Positions 1 through 11,415 of a stretch of 64,000 nt of DNA are shown one piece after another (within the stretch, counting starts at the first letter, position 1; every line of letters begins with the position of its first letter). A program made the position numbers and the translations under genes. The stretch is from Rachycentron canadum (lineage: Eukaryota; Chordata; Actinopteri; Carangiformes; Rachycentridae), in contig CM076663.1 in the NCBI GenBank assembly GCA_038496675.1, positions 16,337,806 through 16,401,805 on the forward strand, in the 5' to 3' direction. Under the pieces are notes generated by a model. That model saw only the letters and a list, made by a program, of their open reading frames with translations. It did no database searches and was not told the origin of the DNA.

Positions 1-74
1 AGTTTGAAGATGGGAACAAAGAGGGAACAGCTCAACTGATTCTGCTTGAAAATATGCACACTCAATATTTTAGC

Positions 75-157
75 TTAATATTTAACATATACCTGTGAAC
101 TCTTTGAGTAAGCAATTAAGTGTATTTCCCGAAATGTCTTAACGAGTCCTTTAATTG
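75..157 (+). repeat. Fragment of a teleost MITE-like repeat (right end)
   Basis: The segment resembles the right end of a repeat I know from many fish genomes (…gtatttcccaaaatgtcgaactattccttta). Here it reads gtatttcccgaaatgtct followed by an ATTCCTTTAA-like end. Another copy of the same end is at about 13880-13905 in this window. Only the end is preserved. Confidence 0.4.
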
Positions 158-855
158 AATTGTATTTACAGTTGTATTGTGGTTTGGAAACATGTCCACT
201 CTGTTGAAGTATATAAAGGATTTGAGAGTATGACATCTGATTTATTTATTCACTGGCACAAAATTTGATTTGATTTTATGCAGCATGCATGAGCTGCTGT
301 GATGTTATCGAGGAGATAATGTTTCAAGATCCATCTGTGGTGTACACCTCTAGCTGACCCTTTTTCCAATGCTAAGTCCCCTGTGGCACCAAATGCATAG
401 AAATGAACTAAAGTGGTTGGTTACCTGCCAGAGTGGCTGGCACAGCAGAATGGATAAATATAGCCAGCGCAGCCAAAATCATCTGTGATTTCCCACCACG
501 GTCGCAACCTGTGGAAGTCAGACGTGTTTTAAAATGTATATAAATGCTTTGTGTGTTTGTCTGTTCCAAATGGAAACCTGGCCTCTCTGTCCCACCAGCA
601 GCATGCCCTGCAGTAACCCAGCCTCCTAATCCTGTTAGGCCCAAGTGGCTTAGGCCACGCCAGGCCCTAAACCTCAATACCCCTCTTTCTGACTGCCTGC
701 CTACCCGCTGCACAGACCATATGGTCTTCATCTGTGTGTGTATCTGTGTTACTGCCCTTTTACATACGCAGTAATCTGTCTGTATGTTGTCTGCTTTTGT
801 GCATGTGTTTCAGGTTGTGTATGTTTTGCTCGCTCTGTTCAAATGTCAGCTGAAC

Positions 856-1048
856 ATGTTCAGGTTCAGACAGAGCTTTCCACAACAACAGGCTTGGTCA
901 CACAGGTAACAGCAGATGAGATCAGGCCATTCAAGTGTTTAAGTCTGAAACTTTGTGTCCCATGAAGTTTATTTCCTGAAAATTGGTACTGGTACTCTCA
1001 GAGTTACTGAAGATTTTGTTTGCGGAAACTGCAAATGTTTTAAGGTTT
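856..1048 (+). repeat. Diverged tandem duplicate, copy 1
   Basis: This segment aligns by eye with 1286-1465. Shared blocks in the same order are AGGTAACAGCAGAT/AGGTGGCAGCAGAT, AAGTCTGAAACTTTG/AAGTCTGACACTTTG, CCATGAAG/CCATGAGG and TGTTTGCGGAAACTGC/TGTTTGCACAATCTGC. It has no coding signal and the repeat class is unknown. Confidence 0.5.
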
Positions 1049-1285
1049 AAAATGTAAAGTTTGATATATGGTCAACCTGGATCTTATTCTCTGAATTTTG
1101 CCAATTCCCTGACTTATTGTCATAACAGTACATTAAGTTGTAGTTTGCGAAATGCTAACACGTCGGAGTCTGACAATCACAGCAGCAATTATGTCAAGAA
1201 CCATGATGCTCCAACAGATCATCTAATACACTTTTCAGCAAGTACAGCTATGAGTAAACAGAAATCAGTCCCTGTAGCTATAACA

Positions 1286-1465
1286 GTCCCTGATTGACAG
1301 CAGACTGCAACATCAGGCCTGAGAGTCGAGGTGGCAGCAGATATAATCAGCACTAAAGTGTTAAAAGTCTGACACTTTGCATACCATGAGGCTTGTAATG
1401 ACACCCCCCCACTATCAGTCTTGTTCTGTTTGCACAATCTGCAGAAGTCTCTTGGGTCTTAAATG
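1286..1465 (+). repeat. Diverged tandem duplicate, copy 2
   Basis: This is the partner of 856-1048, about 430 bp downstream in direct orientation. The divergence, with substitutions and small indels, suggests an old duplication or two copies of one repeat family. Confidence 0.5.
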
Positions 1466-2548
1466 GGAATTCTTGCATTTGTCATCCAGGATCTTCATTT
1501 AGACCAAAAGCAAAATAATTCTAGTTGTTGATAACATGTTGCTGCAGTGAGACAATGAAATATGGGTGCCTTCCATGGGTTTGAAGGCATTTTACTATAG
1601 ATGCCATTACACTGCACGTTGGATTAAGATATTGCAAGAAGGATTTTAATTCTCCGATTACAATCACTTTGTCTTTCATCATGCAAATATAGGGTAAACA
1701 GTACTGCATTGATGTTAGCACTCACATACTTGATTGCCAACGCCAACATCTTGTAGGATGATGTTGCATTCCTTTGTGACAATATTTAGCTGAGTTCATT
1801 GGACTGTGCAACTTTTTTGATAGAGACTTGGGAAAGGAGTACTCCAGCAAGGGTGATGTTGATTATGAAATGTGACCCCATACTATTCCCCATGTCTGTT
1901 CAAACTGGTTAGTACAACCCATAGTTACCTCTTAATGTTAGCCAACCTCCAGTGGCCTTGGTAATAATAATGGGAGCAAAGGAAGAAATGGTATGTACAG
2001 CAGAAAAGATGAGCCAAACAAAACACAGGACTTTCATATGGGAGGCTGCTGTTCATTTCCCCACTTGAAACCTCCACCATCTTAAACCTAACCAAGTAGA
2101 TCTTCATGATCAGTTTTCATCTTGGATAAAAATATGAGAATGTCAGCCTGGTTTGCCAAATGCAGGAAATTCCCTTTAAGTGGTCTTGAACACAGCTCAC
2201 CTGGATCATGCTCCCTTATCTATAGATGGCTTTTCAGTCTCTGACCTTCAATGTATTTGCCTAAAGGGCTTGTCCTTGCATCTACCCCTACTCCTTAACC
2301 CCATTTGTCCCACCTTTCTATCATGCATTCATAGTCCTCTCTTGCTGTGACTGCTGACCTCTTTTCTGTTTCATCTGAGCCAGCACACACACACTCACAC
2401 AGATGCCAGTAGGCCTCAGCTGAGCAGGCTAATCTCTTGAAGCATTACAGAGCTGCCGGGAATTTGCCCCGACCACACAAACTCGGGCAGCAGGGTCACA
2501 GAGGGCTATGTGGACCAAACCAAGCATACAAAGACTAGTGGGTCAAGG

Positions 2549-2690
2549 GCAGAGGTGGAGGGAGTAATGGATAATTGCACTCAAGTAAAAATACTGTTAC
2601 TAAAAAGAAATTCAAATGCTTATAATGTAAATGAATGCAGATAAAAGTAGAAACTAAGTGAATTCAAATGTACTCGCATGTTTTAGCGCA
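2549..2690 (+). repeat. Teleost dispersed repeat (GCAGAGGTGG… AAGTAAAA type)
   Basis: It starts with gcagaggtggagggagtaa and continues with ctcaagtaaaaatactgtta. This matches a very common fish interspersed repeat beginning gcagaggtgggtagagta with runs of CTCAAGTAAAAGTACTGTTAC. The family is recalled, not searched. It is diverged and has no coding capacity. Confidence 0.55.
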
Positions 2691-3811
2691 CTTTGACCAT
2701 TCCCAGGTGGGAACTGCACTGAAAGCAACAAATAAATCCAGTCAGACACAGGATTATTACCACAATCCTGCAATAAGTCTTCATTTATGAAGGTTATAAT
2801 GTTCAGTTTTTATTAAAATTGTTTTAGAGAGTTGTTGATTCAGTTTTTAGATAGTTTTGGAGGATGTAATATGTGGTGCTGATTAGCTGTATTACCTTAT
2901 AGAGAGGTGTTTCTGTTACTGATATGAATGGGATGGACTAAATAATAGCAATACCTGGAGACCACGGTGAGTGTCCATAGACTTTATGTACAAATATTAA
3001 GCTACATAAATCAAATAGCTGCCACTTCTTATAGAATTAAGTCAGAATAAAGCAGAGGAAAAGATGAAGATATATTAACAACATAAACTCCATGGCAGCT
3101 GCAGGCGACAAATGCTACGTTGCTACGCGACACAGTAGTTGTTGATGCTCTTTTCTGCACGGTGAATTACGGCAATCAGTCGTTTGCTGCACAACCCTGT
3201 CTGAACGTCATTCTATGAGTCTTGTTGTATCACAAAGTCCTCCACAATCTGCCCAAAACCCAACTCTGCTCATTTTGTTCTCAGCTTGTCTGGTCTCTGG
3301 CTCCTCCAGAACACTGACCATCAAAAACAGCAGAAAGGTGGTGCGCACTTTACTGACGGTCACAGCTGAAAGACCTGTTCTCAGTGTATTTGCATTTATC
3401 ATTTAGCCATACCCAGTATGCATCTGTGGATCATGCAACGTGGCAGGTTTGTTTGACTGGGGCCGTGGTTGCTGGGTGGCGCATGAAATCACTGGTTTAT
3501 TAAGGTAGATGCAACCTTTTTAATAAATGCTGAGGATGCTAAACTTAACCCTGGCCTCATGGCGACACCATCTTTAATTTTATTGCGCAGTAGTGTGTAT
3601 ATTGCACAGTTACACCCAGCACAGCGGTGAACGCACCCACTGACCCCACGCTCAGTTAATGTAAACATTTAGAACATGTGTCTGTGAGCTGAGACCAGCT
3701 CCTCCAACAGACACAGACCAGCAGTTGCTGCAGCTGCTTATTGGCTCTTTCCATTTGCTCTGTTATCATACAGTTAATCATAGTTTCATCACGTGACTTT
3801 TGTTTTTACTG

Positions 3812-4268
3812 TAGACTGTATATTAAAATGGACATAGACTTCTGGGCTGAAATGTGAAGCTGAGGAGCCTTAAACCTTCATTCTATCTAATGACCATCAG
3901 GGGGCGACTCCACTGGTTGTAATGAGAAGTCAGATTGTATTGAAGTCTATGGGAAAATGGCCCTACTTCTCACTTCATTTACTATCTCAGTTCCTAATGA
4001 GTTTATGGTCTCTGTCTCTAGTTTCATGTCTTCTTCAATACAACATGATGTAAATTTTTTTAAATAAATAAGGAAAATAGATCATAAAGCAGGGGATGCA
4101 TTAGGGTGTGGCCACCATGTCAGTGATAGACCGTACCACACACAGCAACATGCCTCACAATCAGGATAGAGTACAGAGCAGGTCAGATCCTCAAGTTTCG
4201 ATCGCAAAATTGCAAATTTGAGGCTTCAAAATTGTAGCTCAAAAAGCAGTGGGTGACGTCACGGTGGG
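3812..4268 (+). repeat. Teleost dispersed repeat (…GGGGGCGACTCCACTGGTTG… type)
   Basis: The landmark blocks are actgtagactgtatatta, acttctgggctgaaatgtga, gggggcgactccactggttg, agtctatgggaaaatgg, aataaagcaggg-like and gtgggtgacgtcacggtgg. In this order they match an abundant non-autonomous repeat I know from percomorph genomes, whose ends carry the ACTGTATATT/ACAGTCTATG inverted repeat. The right terminal repeat seems lost. Confidence 0.6.
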
Positions 4269-5190
4269 TTGAAGTGAAGTGAGATACTTAATTAAAAAGA
4301 TACTAAAGAGTGAAATTACTGTTTTAAATACAACTTTGTTACAGTTACAAGAGTGAAGGTAACTTGGTAGTAAATGATAAAGATAAATGGGAACAACAGA
4401 GAGCTTCAGCCAGAGAAACACAGTGAAGTAGGTTAGAGAAGCTAGAAAATGACCTGCATATTGATTTTGCTTGTTAATATACAAAATGAGACAATATGAC
4501 ATGTCTCGAAGGAACAAGTTCAACCCAGTTTTCCAGTTCATAGTTGAAGCATTTAGCAGCAACTGACAGTGAGGGAGCTGGTGGGCATTCAGTGTCTTAA
4601 ATACTTTTCAGCAGGTTATGTGGTTCTTGATGAACTCAACTTTGGTTGCTGTGGGGATTGAATCACCAGGTTAGCCAGCTCAAATTAAATCAAGATTAAT
4701 TTGTCTTGCCTTTAAGTGCGTCTGTATGTGGGTGTGTGCTTATAGTGTGCCTGTATGGTTATAAGGGAGCCTTTAATTAGTGGATTTAATTACTCATAAA
4801 GAAAATGTTAATATGAGGTTATATTAATTTTAATAAGTGCCACCTTTTATGCTAAGAATGCGAGAGCCCTCGGAGCTTTTAAATCCCCTAAGACACACAC
4901 ACACAAGCAGAAAGCACACACGCTCTACCTGCAACCAGCGTACGCAGGTGCAGTTTGACTGAGGCCTCGTGAGTGTTAAGTAACAGGGGTGTAGGTATCT
5001 TTTAGTCCCAATAGTGAGTCAGTAAAGGATGGAGGGAGGGAGACAGGGAGAGATAGAGAGAAAGGAGCGACACATGGGTAGCTGGATGGATGGAGAGTCA
5101 GGGTAATCTGATCCAGCGGGGGCAACAGGTGTGGGGCGAGTTTACAGCCTTGTCTTCAAACAAGTGCAAAGCTTTCACGCACACGCCCGT

Positions 5191-5240
5191 GCACACACGC
5201 ACGCACGCACACACGCACACACACACACACACACACACAC
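5191..5240 (+). repeat. (CA)n microsatellite
   Basis: CA dinucleotide array with a GCAC-interrupted left half and a pure right half, about 50 bp. Open frames through it on either strand are artefacts. Confidence 0.95.
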
Positions 5241-6456
5241 TTCCCACCTCCTCCTGTGGAGCTGAAGTCAAGTCAGGGTTGTTGTTGCCACAGACCCCCC
5301 CGTCACCTCCAGTAGTCAAGAAGGCGAAAGACATGAGAGGGCTGGAGGAGGCCCAGGGTTAAAGGAGATACAATAATAGGAAGCTCACATTTCCATCCAC
5401 TTTCTTAGTGGAAATGCCAAAAATTGACAAAAAAGTATTGCTAAAACACTTTTGTCGTTGCCGTTTGACTGCGAACAGGGAACTGACTGCATGTCCCCTG
5501 TCATCACAGCGACTCATAAAAACTCCCCATAGAAAGTCACTTAATCTAAGCACAAATTCCATCCTAGGTGAAAAACAGCAATGAAAAGCAATGACGTATC
5601 TGAGCTCTGGTGCTCCATTAGTTGAGTGACCTTGTTCACATCACAGCTTGATCATATCAATATTTAAGAGTTTCAAAATAAACCAAAAAGGTGGATGGAC
5701 AATGAAAATGTAAACATGAAACCATGGAAACACTAATCACCAACACGTACACTGATAATCATCGTCTGGTGGAAATGCAAGAATCTGTACATGATACAAA
5801 GTATAGCAGATATCTGTCCGAAATGGAAAAGCTGACATACCAGCGTGTGTCTTTTTGAATATAAATGCATGAAAATAGTCAATGGAATAGAATGGAATGG
5901 AAAAGAATTTTACGTTTTGTTTTGCTAAAATTTCATAAGTCAAACTCAAAACTTTTTTTGACAGGAGAGAGAGAGGGATACACTGGGAAAACTCCAAAAC
6001 TTATACAATACATGTGCACTGACAGAGTAAAGAACTTAACAAGAAGGGATAAAAGTGACAATGCAGATAATTTATATGGAGAGTTTAAAATTTGCATTGC
6101 TGAATCTTTATCTGATCCACTTTGTGGACATATGTTCATAAATCTGCTTGACCCATCTTACTTAACATGGTCTAGAGACATCAAACATGTACAAATGATA
6201 ACGAAGGAGGCAAAGAGAAAAGTCGAAGAGGAACTATAGGAAAGAGGAAGGAGGCTCCTGAGTGAATAGCAGCAGCTGTTGGGTTCCAGTGTGGACCTCA
6301 GCCAGAGAAGCACAGCTGGGCCCAGGAGACTGGTAGTTGAGGTTTTATAGCAAAACACACACAAGCGCACATCCTCACTCAGCAAACATGAGACAGCAAA
6401 TGACTCGTGGTCCGTTTGTTGCAACAGGTGGACTTCTGTTTCAACGCACCGTCACG

Positions 6457-6474
6457 CACACACACACACACACA

Positions 6475-6519
<45 letters not shown>

Positions 6520-6576
6520 CAGCTGCCCAGCGACAGGAGATGTTTCTTCTTGTTGGGAAAGCAAGAGGTGACACTC

Positions 6577-6628
<52 letters not shown>

Positions 6629-6658
6629 TGTTTGTGTGTGTGTGTGTGTGTATGTGTG
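6457..6658 (+). repeat. Paired (CA)n and (TG)n microsatellites in inverted orientation
   Basis: A CA array (6457-6518, one T interruption at 6481) is followed after a 60-bp spacer by a TG array (6579-6658). The two arrays are reverse complements of each other, so single strands can fold into a long CA:TG stem. Confidence 0.95.
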
Positions 6659-8134
6659 CTGATCACCTTGCTCTTTGTCCTCAGCATTTTTTATCGACCC
6701 TCATTCACTGCAGAGTGGATTAACAGAGTTAAATTTCACCAGATCCCAAACAAAAACAGTGGAGTGAGTGAGGGGTGGGGTGGTGGGGGGTGGGGGTTTC
6801 CATCCAGCATCTGGCAACCCACCATACAGTGTCTCCCTTTTATTTACCACTTCTCCACCCTTTGCCCAGTGGGATGTGGGTGATTGCAAAAGGGAGCTGT
6901 GGGAGGGGTGGTGGTGTGGAGCGAGATAAAAAAGAACAAAGTGAGGAGAGAGGTAATGGCAACAGGAGGGCACAGGAGAGCACCTAAAGGAGAGCTCTAA
7001 CTCTGCATCTGGTACAGGGATGCCAGGTGACGCTCGCCACCACCACCTGCCTGCTATTGTGCCACAAATACAAAAGACTTCACCTCAGACACACAAAAAA
7101 CACACACACCACACACACACACAGTAACCACAGTAGTGAAACATGAAGCTTTGATTAACAGCCTGTACTGTTTTTAAAAAACACATCCTGACAAACTGAC
7201 CCACTGTATGACAGTGTACACAGAGAAAACACACGCTGGAAAGCCAAGTGATGCCAGTGCAGGAGCACTGAGGCGTTGTGAATAAGGATCTCTGTGTTTA
7301 TTTAGCTTTTACCCTTTGTCAGTTATTCAGTGAAGCACAGCTGATCGCCACATGAAATACATTACATGTTTAAAATTGTGAATTAAAACCAACCACGCAC
7401 ACATTTAGACCAGCGTTGAAATGTGGCTCATGGCAAGAAGCAGGTTGAAATTTAAGTTTATAGCTGCTGGGCGTGGCTCAATGAAGACTCTCATTGTTCC
7501 CACACTCACTCCTCTGACAGAGGCAACACTGTCAGCTGCATACATGACCAGTTATACAGTTTCCACTTTGTCTTCCTCAGTAATAATGGAGTCCCAGTAG
7601 AGTTAGTAACGCCAGTCTATAGGGTGTCTGCTGCCCTCGACTCCACAGTTCAGTCTGTGTTCAAAGGATTAAGTCATAATTGAGTTGGCTAACTGTGCCT
7701 TAGAGGTTAATGGGATTCGTGTATTCATTTAATACATAAATGTTATGTGCAAGAACTGCACCAGAGCAGGTGGCGTGACGTGGTGCGGCGTGGCTCTGGC
7801 GATGGAAGTGTCGGCTTATTGGTTCTGTTCACTATCACGTTGAACGCATCATAATAACGTTAACGATTGCCTGTCTTCTCCTCTAGCGTCACCGTGAGGT
7901 TCGCTTTAGTAGTTTTGAGTGAAATTTGGTAAACACTTCAAACATCAGCATGTTGAGGGGAATCCACAGATTTTAGATGTTAAAGTCTGTTCACTGGTCG
8001 ACTGTGAACTACTGCATGCGGTTGTAGGCTGCAGTGAGTTTTGTGGCTCCAGAGGGAGCTGAGTGAAATCTGACAAATTGCCACAAGTGGTGACTTGACT
8101 TTATGCATAAAGAAATATTCACAATATGAAGATT

Positions 8135-8213
8135 TTTTTTAACCCATTTCCCAAGTCGTATCTATTCTCTGTCCATGTGGCAGGGCAGGTGACAGTGGAA
8201 ATGGGTTAAAAAA
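8135..8213. repeat. 17-bp perfect inverted repeat with 45-nt loop
   Basis: Left arm TTTTTTAACCCATTTCC (8135-8151) and right arm GGAAATGGGTTAAAAAA (8197-8213) are exact reverse complements. Total length is 79 bp. The loop shows no strong pairing by eye. Confidence 0.9.
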
Positions 8214-8749
8214 TGTTTCACTCATCATTCAGCCAATTAAATGTTTTTACACATGACATATGCAAACACATTAGACTACTAGATTACTGGAGCTAAACCT
8301 CCCTCAGCCACCAACAGAGATTTAGACACTTAGTCTGGGTTGGTTCTTGAAGATATTCTGTCATATTGCATTATTTTTCTATATTTTCTGCTCTGTTTTT
8401 AATCAAAATGTAATGCTTAATTTATAACCCCAGTAGGTGCACTTTAAATATAACATTTATGGCAGGTGCCAAACTTTGTTTAGATCCAGTTGTAGTCTCT
8501 TTCTCTATAACTTCCACACAGCTTCATTTCCTGTGCGTCTGTGTGCTCAGTCGATGCAGGGTAGTGGCTCATGATGCAGACAGGCGCTCAGATAGACGGA
8601 CAGATACGCAGACAGACTGCTGTTTAGTGCTGAGGCCTGGCCCGGAGACTGCTGACTGATGCAAAATAGAAACACGGGGGTGGAACAGTTAGAGGCGGGG
8701 AGAGGGAGAATGGGAAAGTGAGTGAAAGCCGAAGCGAGACTGATGGCGG

Positions 8750-8858
8750 GAGAGAGAGAGAGAGAGAGAGAGAAAGAGGGACAGAGAGAGGGAGAGAGAG
8801 AAAGAGGGACAGAGAGAGAGAGAGAGAGAGAAAGAGGGACAGAGAGAGGGAGAGAGAA
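8750..8858 (+). repeat. (GA)n-rich array with higher-order unit
   Basis: Purine-only array. The block AAAGAGGGACAGAGAG recurs starting near 8773, 8801 and 8831, giving a 28-30 bp higher-order unit superimposed on the GA repeat. Confidence 0.9.
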
Positions 8859-9414
8859 GTTGCACAAGAGAGAAGGGCGGGAGGAAGGAGGGAGAGACAT
8901 TATCGAGCCAGTGTGAGTCAGCAGGTTGACAGAGCTTCAGGGTGCAGCTCCAGCACATCACAGCTACTGTAAATATCCCAGTTTGTACTGGATTCATCCT
9001 GAAGTCGACCTCAGCCTTCCTGGGCTACAGTCACTCACTTTGGAGCTCAGTTTCCTTCTCATTAGATATAAAACAATCAGCTACTTAATTTACAAGCCAG
9101 TTTACTCCGCCATGTAAAGAAGCCAACATCGATGTGAGCGTCGGCCTCTTTTATCAGTAATATGGTTGTCTATGAGAAATGTGAGAGAACCTCTACTCAA
9201 ACACACTGTAAAGAAACAGTGCCGCACAACACAACTTAGTAGTGGTGGTAAGATAGTGGTCGAATTGTTTTCAGAGGGTTTTCCACACATCAATAAAAAT
9301 AAATGTGGAAACACGGAATCAAAACATCAGATTTGAAAAGACCTCATTACAGTTATTGGCAGCCAGTGTTGGCTTCATCGAAAAATGCATAATGTGTGTT
9401 AACTGTGTGCGTAG

Positions 9415-9524
9415 GACCTGGAGACAATGTGCCAGCAGTGTATGGCCTGGATGTGACGGACGTGTCGAGGTGGGAGGAGACGGCGCTGAACCCTGCACTG
9501 CAGATACTGGACAGTCTCAGTAAG
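9415..9524 (+). CDS. trit1: trit1 exon (first visible)
   Basis: The acceptor is gtgcgtag at 9407-9414 and the donor gtgggt follows AAG at 9524. The first two bases complete an arginine codon. The exon encodes 36 residues from PGDNVPAVYG to LDSLSK. The acceptor is weak in pyrimidines but has a TTAAC branch-like motif close by. Confidence 0.9.
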
Positions 9525-10781
9525 GTGGGTAAACCCAAAGTGTCTTCTTCTTTTATCTTTTGTTCCTTTGCTTCACTACCAGTCCTTCTTTAATTACTTA
9601 TTTCCATTTTGTTATCTTTTTTTTTCCTCCCGTTGTTTCTCCTTCCGTCACTTCACTCCCCTTTACTAATTTCTTGCTCCATTTCTTTTTTTTCAACTCC
9701 TCCTCCTCTTTTCTACTGTCACTTTTTCCATAATGCTTCTGCATCTTACTTTTCTCCTTCCTTTCTCTCATTTTCCTGTATTTCCCTTCAGTCTTCCTCT
9801 TTGTTTTCCACACTGTCCTTCTTTCATTTCTTTGCTGCCTTTGTCCAGATCAACCCTTTCTTCTTCATCTCCCTGTTTCTTCATTGTTAATTCCTTATTT
9901 TTTTAAATCTTCAATTTCCTCCTTCCTTGTTGTCTTTCTTACCTGCCTCTACTTTTTTTCCACTGGTGTCACTGAATTGGTCAAATCAGTGCTGTGTCCA
10001 AAATCACTACAGTGCAGTGCACTATATTTCTCCTCTGCCATTTTATTTGAGTGTCTAAAGTTTATGCAAAGGAATAAAAAAGTATTGACCATGATGCACA
10101 GTAATAATCCCTGTGGTGTGAGCGCACACCTGCCAGTGGTGATTAGTGTTAGTGTACACTACGCAGTGTTTGTTTAAAGGGAGTAGTGACTGAGTGAAAA
10201 CAGGAGTGGTTCTCTGTCACAGCTGAATAGTTCATTAACACTCTCAGTTTTAACTCTTGGCTCAACCAACCAGGGAGAGGAGCCGACGATTCCACCAATC
10301 AGAGTGCAAGAGGCGTGGCAGAGAAACAAACGGAGCCTCCACGCATGTGATTTGTGCGACAAAGTGATCATTGGTGACCTTGAGTGGACAGGTGAGGCTG
10401 CTGATCCACATCGTACATAACAAGATATGAAAATCTGGATGGATCATTTTGTGTAATAATGAAATGAGGTTGAAATTTATTTGGCTCTTACTTTGAATAT
10501 ATGGTTGAAAAACTGGATTTACAACACGGCCCCTATTTTTCTTCTCTTCACTTGCAGCTCACCTGAAGTCCAAGAAGCATCACTATCACGTGAGGAAGAA
10601 GAGGAAGTCTGATCCTGCCTGTGATCAGTCCCAGTGCACTGCTGCAGCTCCTGCCTCTGCAGCAGAGACTCTCTCAGAGGACACTCCTTGTGCTCCTGTT
10701 GCCCCGGGCTGCAGTGCAACGGCTCAGGACTCTTCCCAAGACACCAGGACAACACACAAGGATGTACCGGTGACATTTTAG
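9415..10781 (+). CDS. trit1: tRNA dimethylallyltransferase (TRIT1), C-terminal exons only
   Basis: TRIT1/MiaA-family enzymes transfer an isopentenyl group to A37 of tRNAs that read UNN codons, in cytosol and mitochondria. Three exons encode the last 149 residues plus part of one codon. Exon 1 has VPAVYGLDVTDVSRWEE, closely like the human VPPVYGLEVSDVSKWEE. Exon 2 holds CDLCDKVIIGDLEW and exon 3 starts AHLKSKKHH, together forming a C2H2 U1/matrin-type zinc finger (C-x2-C, then H-x5-H). A basic KKRK stretch and a low-complexity tail follow, ending at TAG 10779-10781. Splice phases agree (exon joins complete an R codon, K|G, and A). The P-loop and catalytic DMA-transferase domain are absent from the window, so this is a partial gene running in from the left. 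Exon order and finger match the vertebrate gene, which sits next to MYCL in human. Confidence 0.93.
9538..9975 (+). repeat. Long polypyrimidine tract in a trit1 intron
   Basis: The + strand is overwhelmingly C/T for about 430 bp, rich in CTTCCTT and CTCC, without a fixed unit. It lies inside the 749-bp intron between the first and second visible trit1 exons. Confidence 0.85.
10274..10391 (+). CDS. trit1: trit1 exon with the two zinc-finger cysteines
   Basis: The acceptor …caaccaaccag precedes GGAGAGGAGCC and the donor is G|GTGAGG. It encodes 39 residues including RNKRSLHACDLCDKVIIGD. The preceding exon ends in phase 0; this one ends in phase 1, giving Ala with the next exon. Confidence 0.92.
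10558..10781 (+). CDS. trit1: trit1 terminal coding exon
   Basis: The acceptor cttcacttgcag precedes CTCACCTGAAGTCC. It encodes AHLKSKKHHYHVRKKRKSD with the two finger histidines, then an Ala/Ser/Thr-rich tail unlike other TRIT1 proteins I recall (the tail is known to be poorly conserved). Stop TAG is at 10779. Confidence 0.92.
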
Positions 10782-11415
10782 CAACTGTGCTCAGTCTGGC
10801 CTACATACATGTTTATTCAGGTTTCCTCACACTGTTCTGCATTAACAACTGGATGTTTCCTCACAGTCCTTATAGAATCACAAAGGTGCCCAGGGCCCTT
10901 TTGGGAGAGTTTACACATGGGCTATCATCTTCCCATTGAGCTTCATTAGTTCCTCCAAAACATTATATATCTAAGGATGAAAGCTCCACCAGCTCTGCAA
11001 GTATATAACACCGATCTTTACTGAATGCAGATAACACTGAACATATTTGAGACTTTTTTCCCTGCTCTTCTGTCTTCCACGGTTTAGAAGTTGATGGTTG
11101 GGACGATTCTTGGCTCAGAAGGATAAATCAGCCTTTTATTTTCATATATAGCCAAAGAAGTGTGTTTTTTGTAAGGATAAACCTTGGTTGAATTGTTAGA
11201 GGAAAGTTTATTTTTCTATTTTTTTGCTGAATGTGCCTTAACTGAAGTGGTGACCCATTCATATGGTTGGCACTGAATGAAAATCTTCCATCTCTAAAAT
11301 ATTAGCATTTTCGGGATTAAGTTTCCTTCGCTCGTGTTAAACCTAACCACCATGCACTTTTAACTTCATCCAGCTCCTTTTGAAAACACTGAATAAACCG
11401 GAGGTTCTTCAGTTT
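10782..11415 (+). other. trit1: Probable trit1 3' UTR
   Basis: The sequence after the trit1 stop is AT-rich and non-coding up to the first AATAAA I see downstream on this strand (11392-11397). The true cleavage site cannot be fixed by eye. Confidence 0.5.
11392..11397 (+). terminator. trit1: Candidate trit1 polyadenylation signal
   Basis: AATAAA about 610 nt after the trit1 stop codon on the same strand. Confidence 0.4.

Larger units (their letters stand above)
1..9414. other. Non-coding stretch 5' of the visible trit1 exons
   Basis: No exon of any gene could be supported here. Because the first visible trit1 exon at 9415 starts inside a codon and is preceded by an acceptor, at least part of this stretch must be trit1 intron. 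I looked for the upstream TRIT1 segments (P-loop, DSxQ region, the basic segment before PGDNV) and saw none, but short divergent exons could be missed by eye. The stretch holds CA/TG and GA microsatellites, several old dispersed repeats, an inverted repeat at 8135-8213 and a diverged duplication near 0.9-1.5 kb, each listed separately. Confidence 0.5.

Noticed and set aside
5865..6239. 124-codon open frame on the + strand with mixed composition
   Set aside because: No recognisable domain, no splice or start context, AT-rich Lys/Ile/Asn-biased translation in a probable intron. It could be a chance frame or repeat remnant; a protein search would decide.
6337..6723. Overlapping open frames on both strands of 99-128 codons rich in HTHT/CVCV
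   Set aside because: They are translations of the CA and TG arrays and have no other protein-like content.
7861..7925. Acceptor-like TCTTCTCCTCTAG followed by an open stretch, possible trit1 exon
   Set aside because: The downstream frames do not resemble any TRIT1 segment and close quickly.
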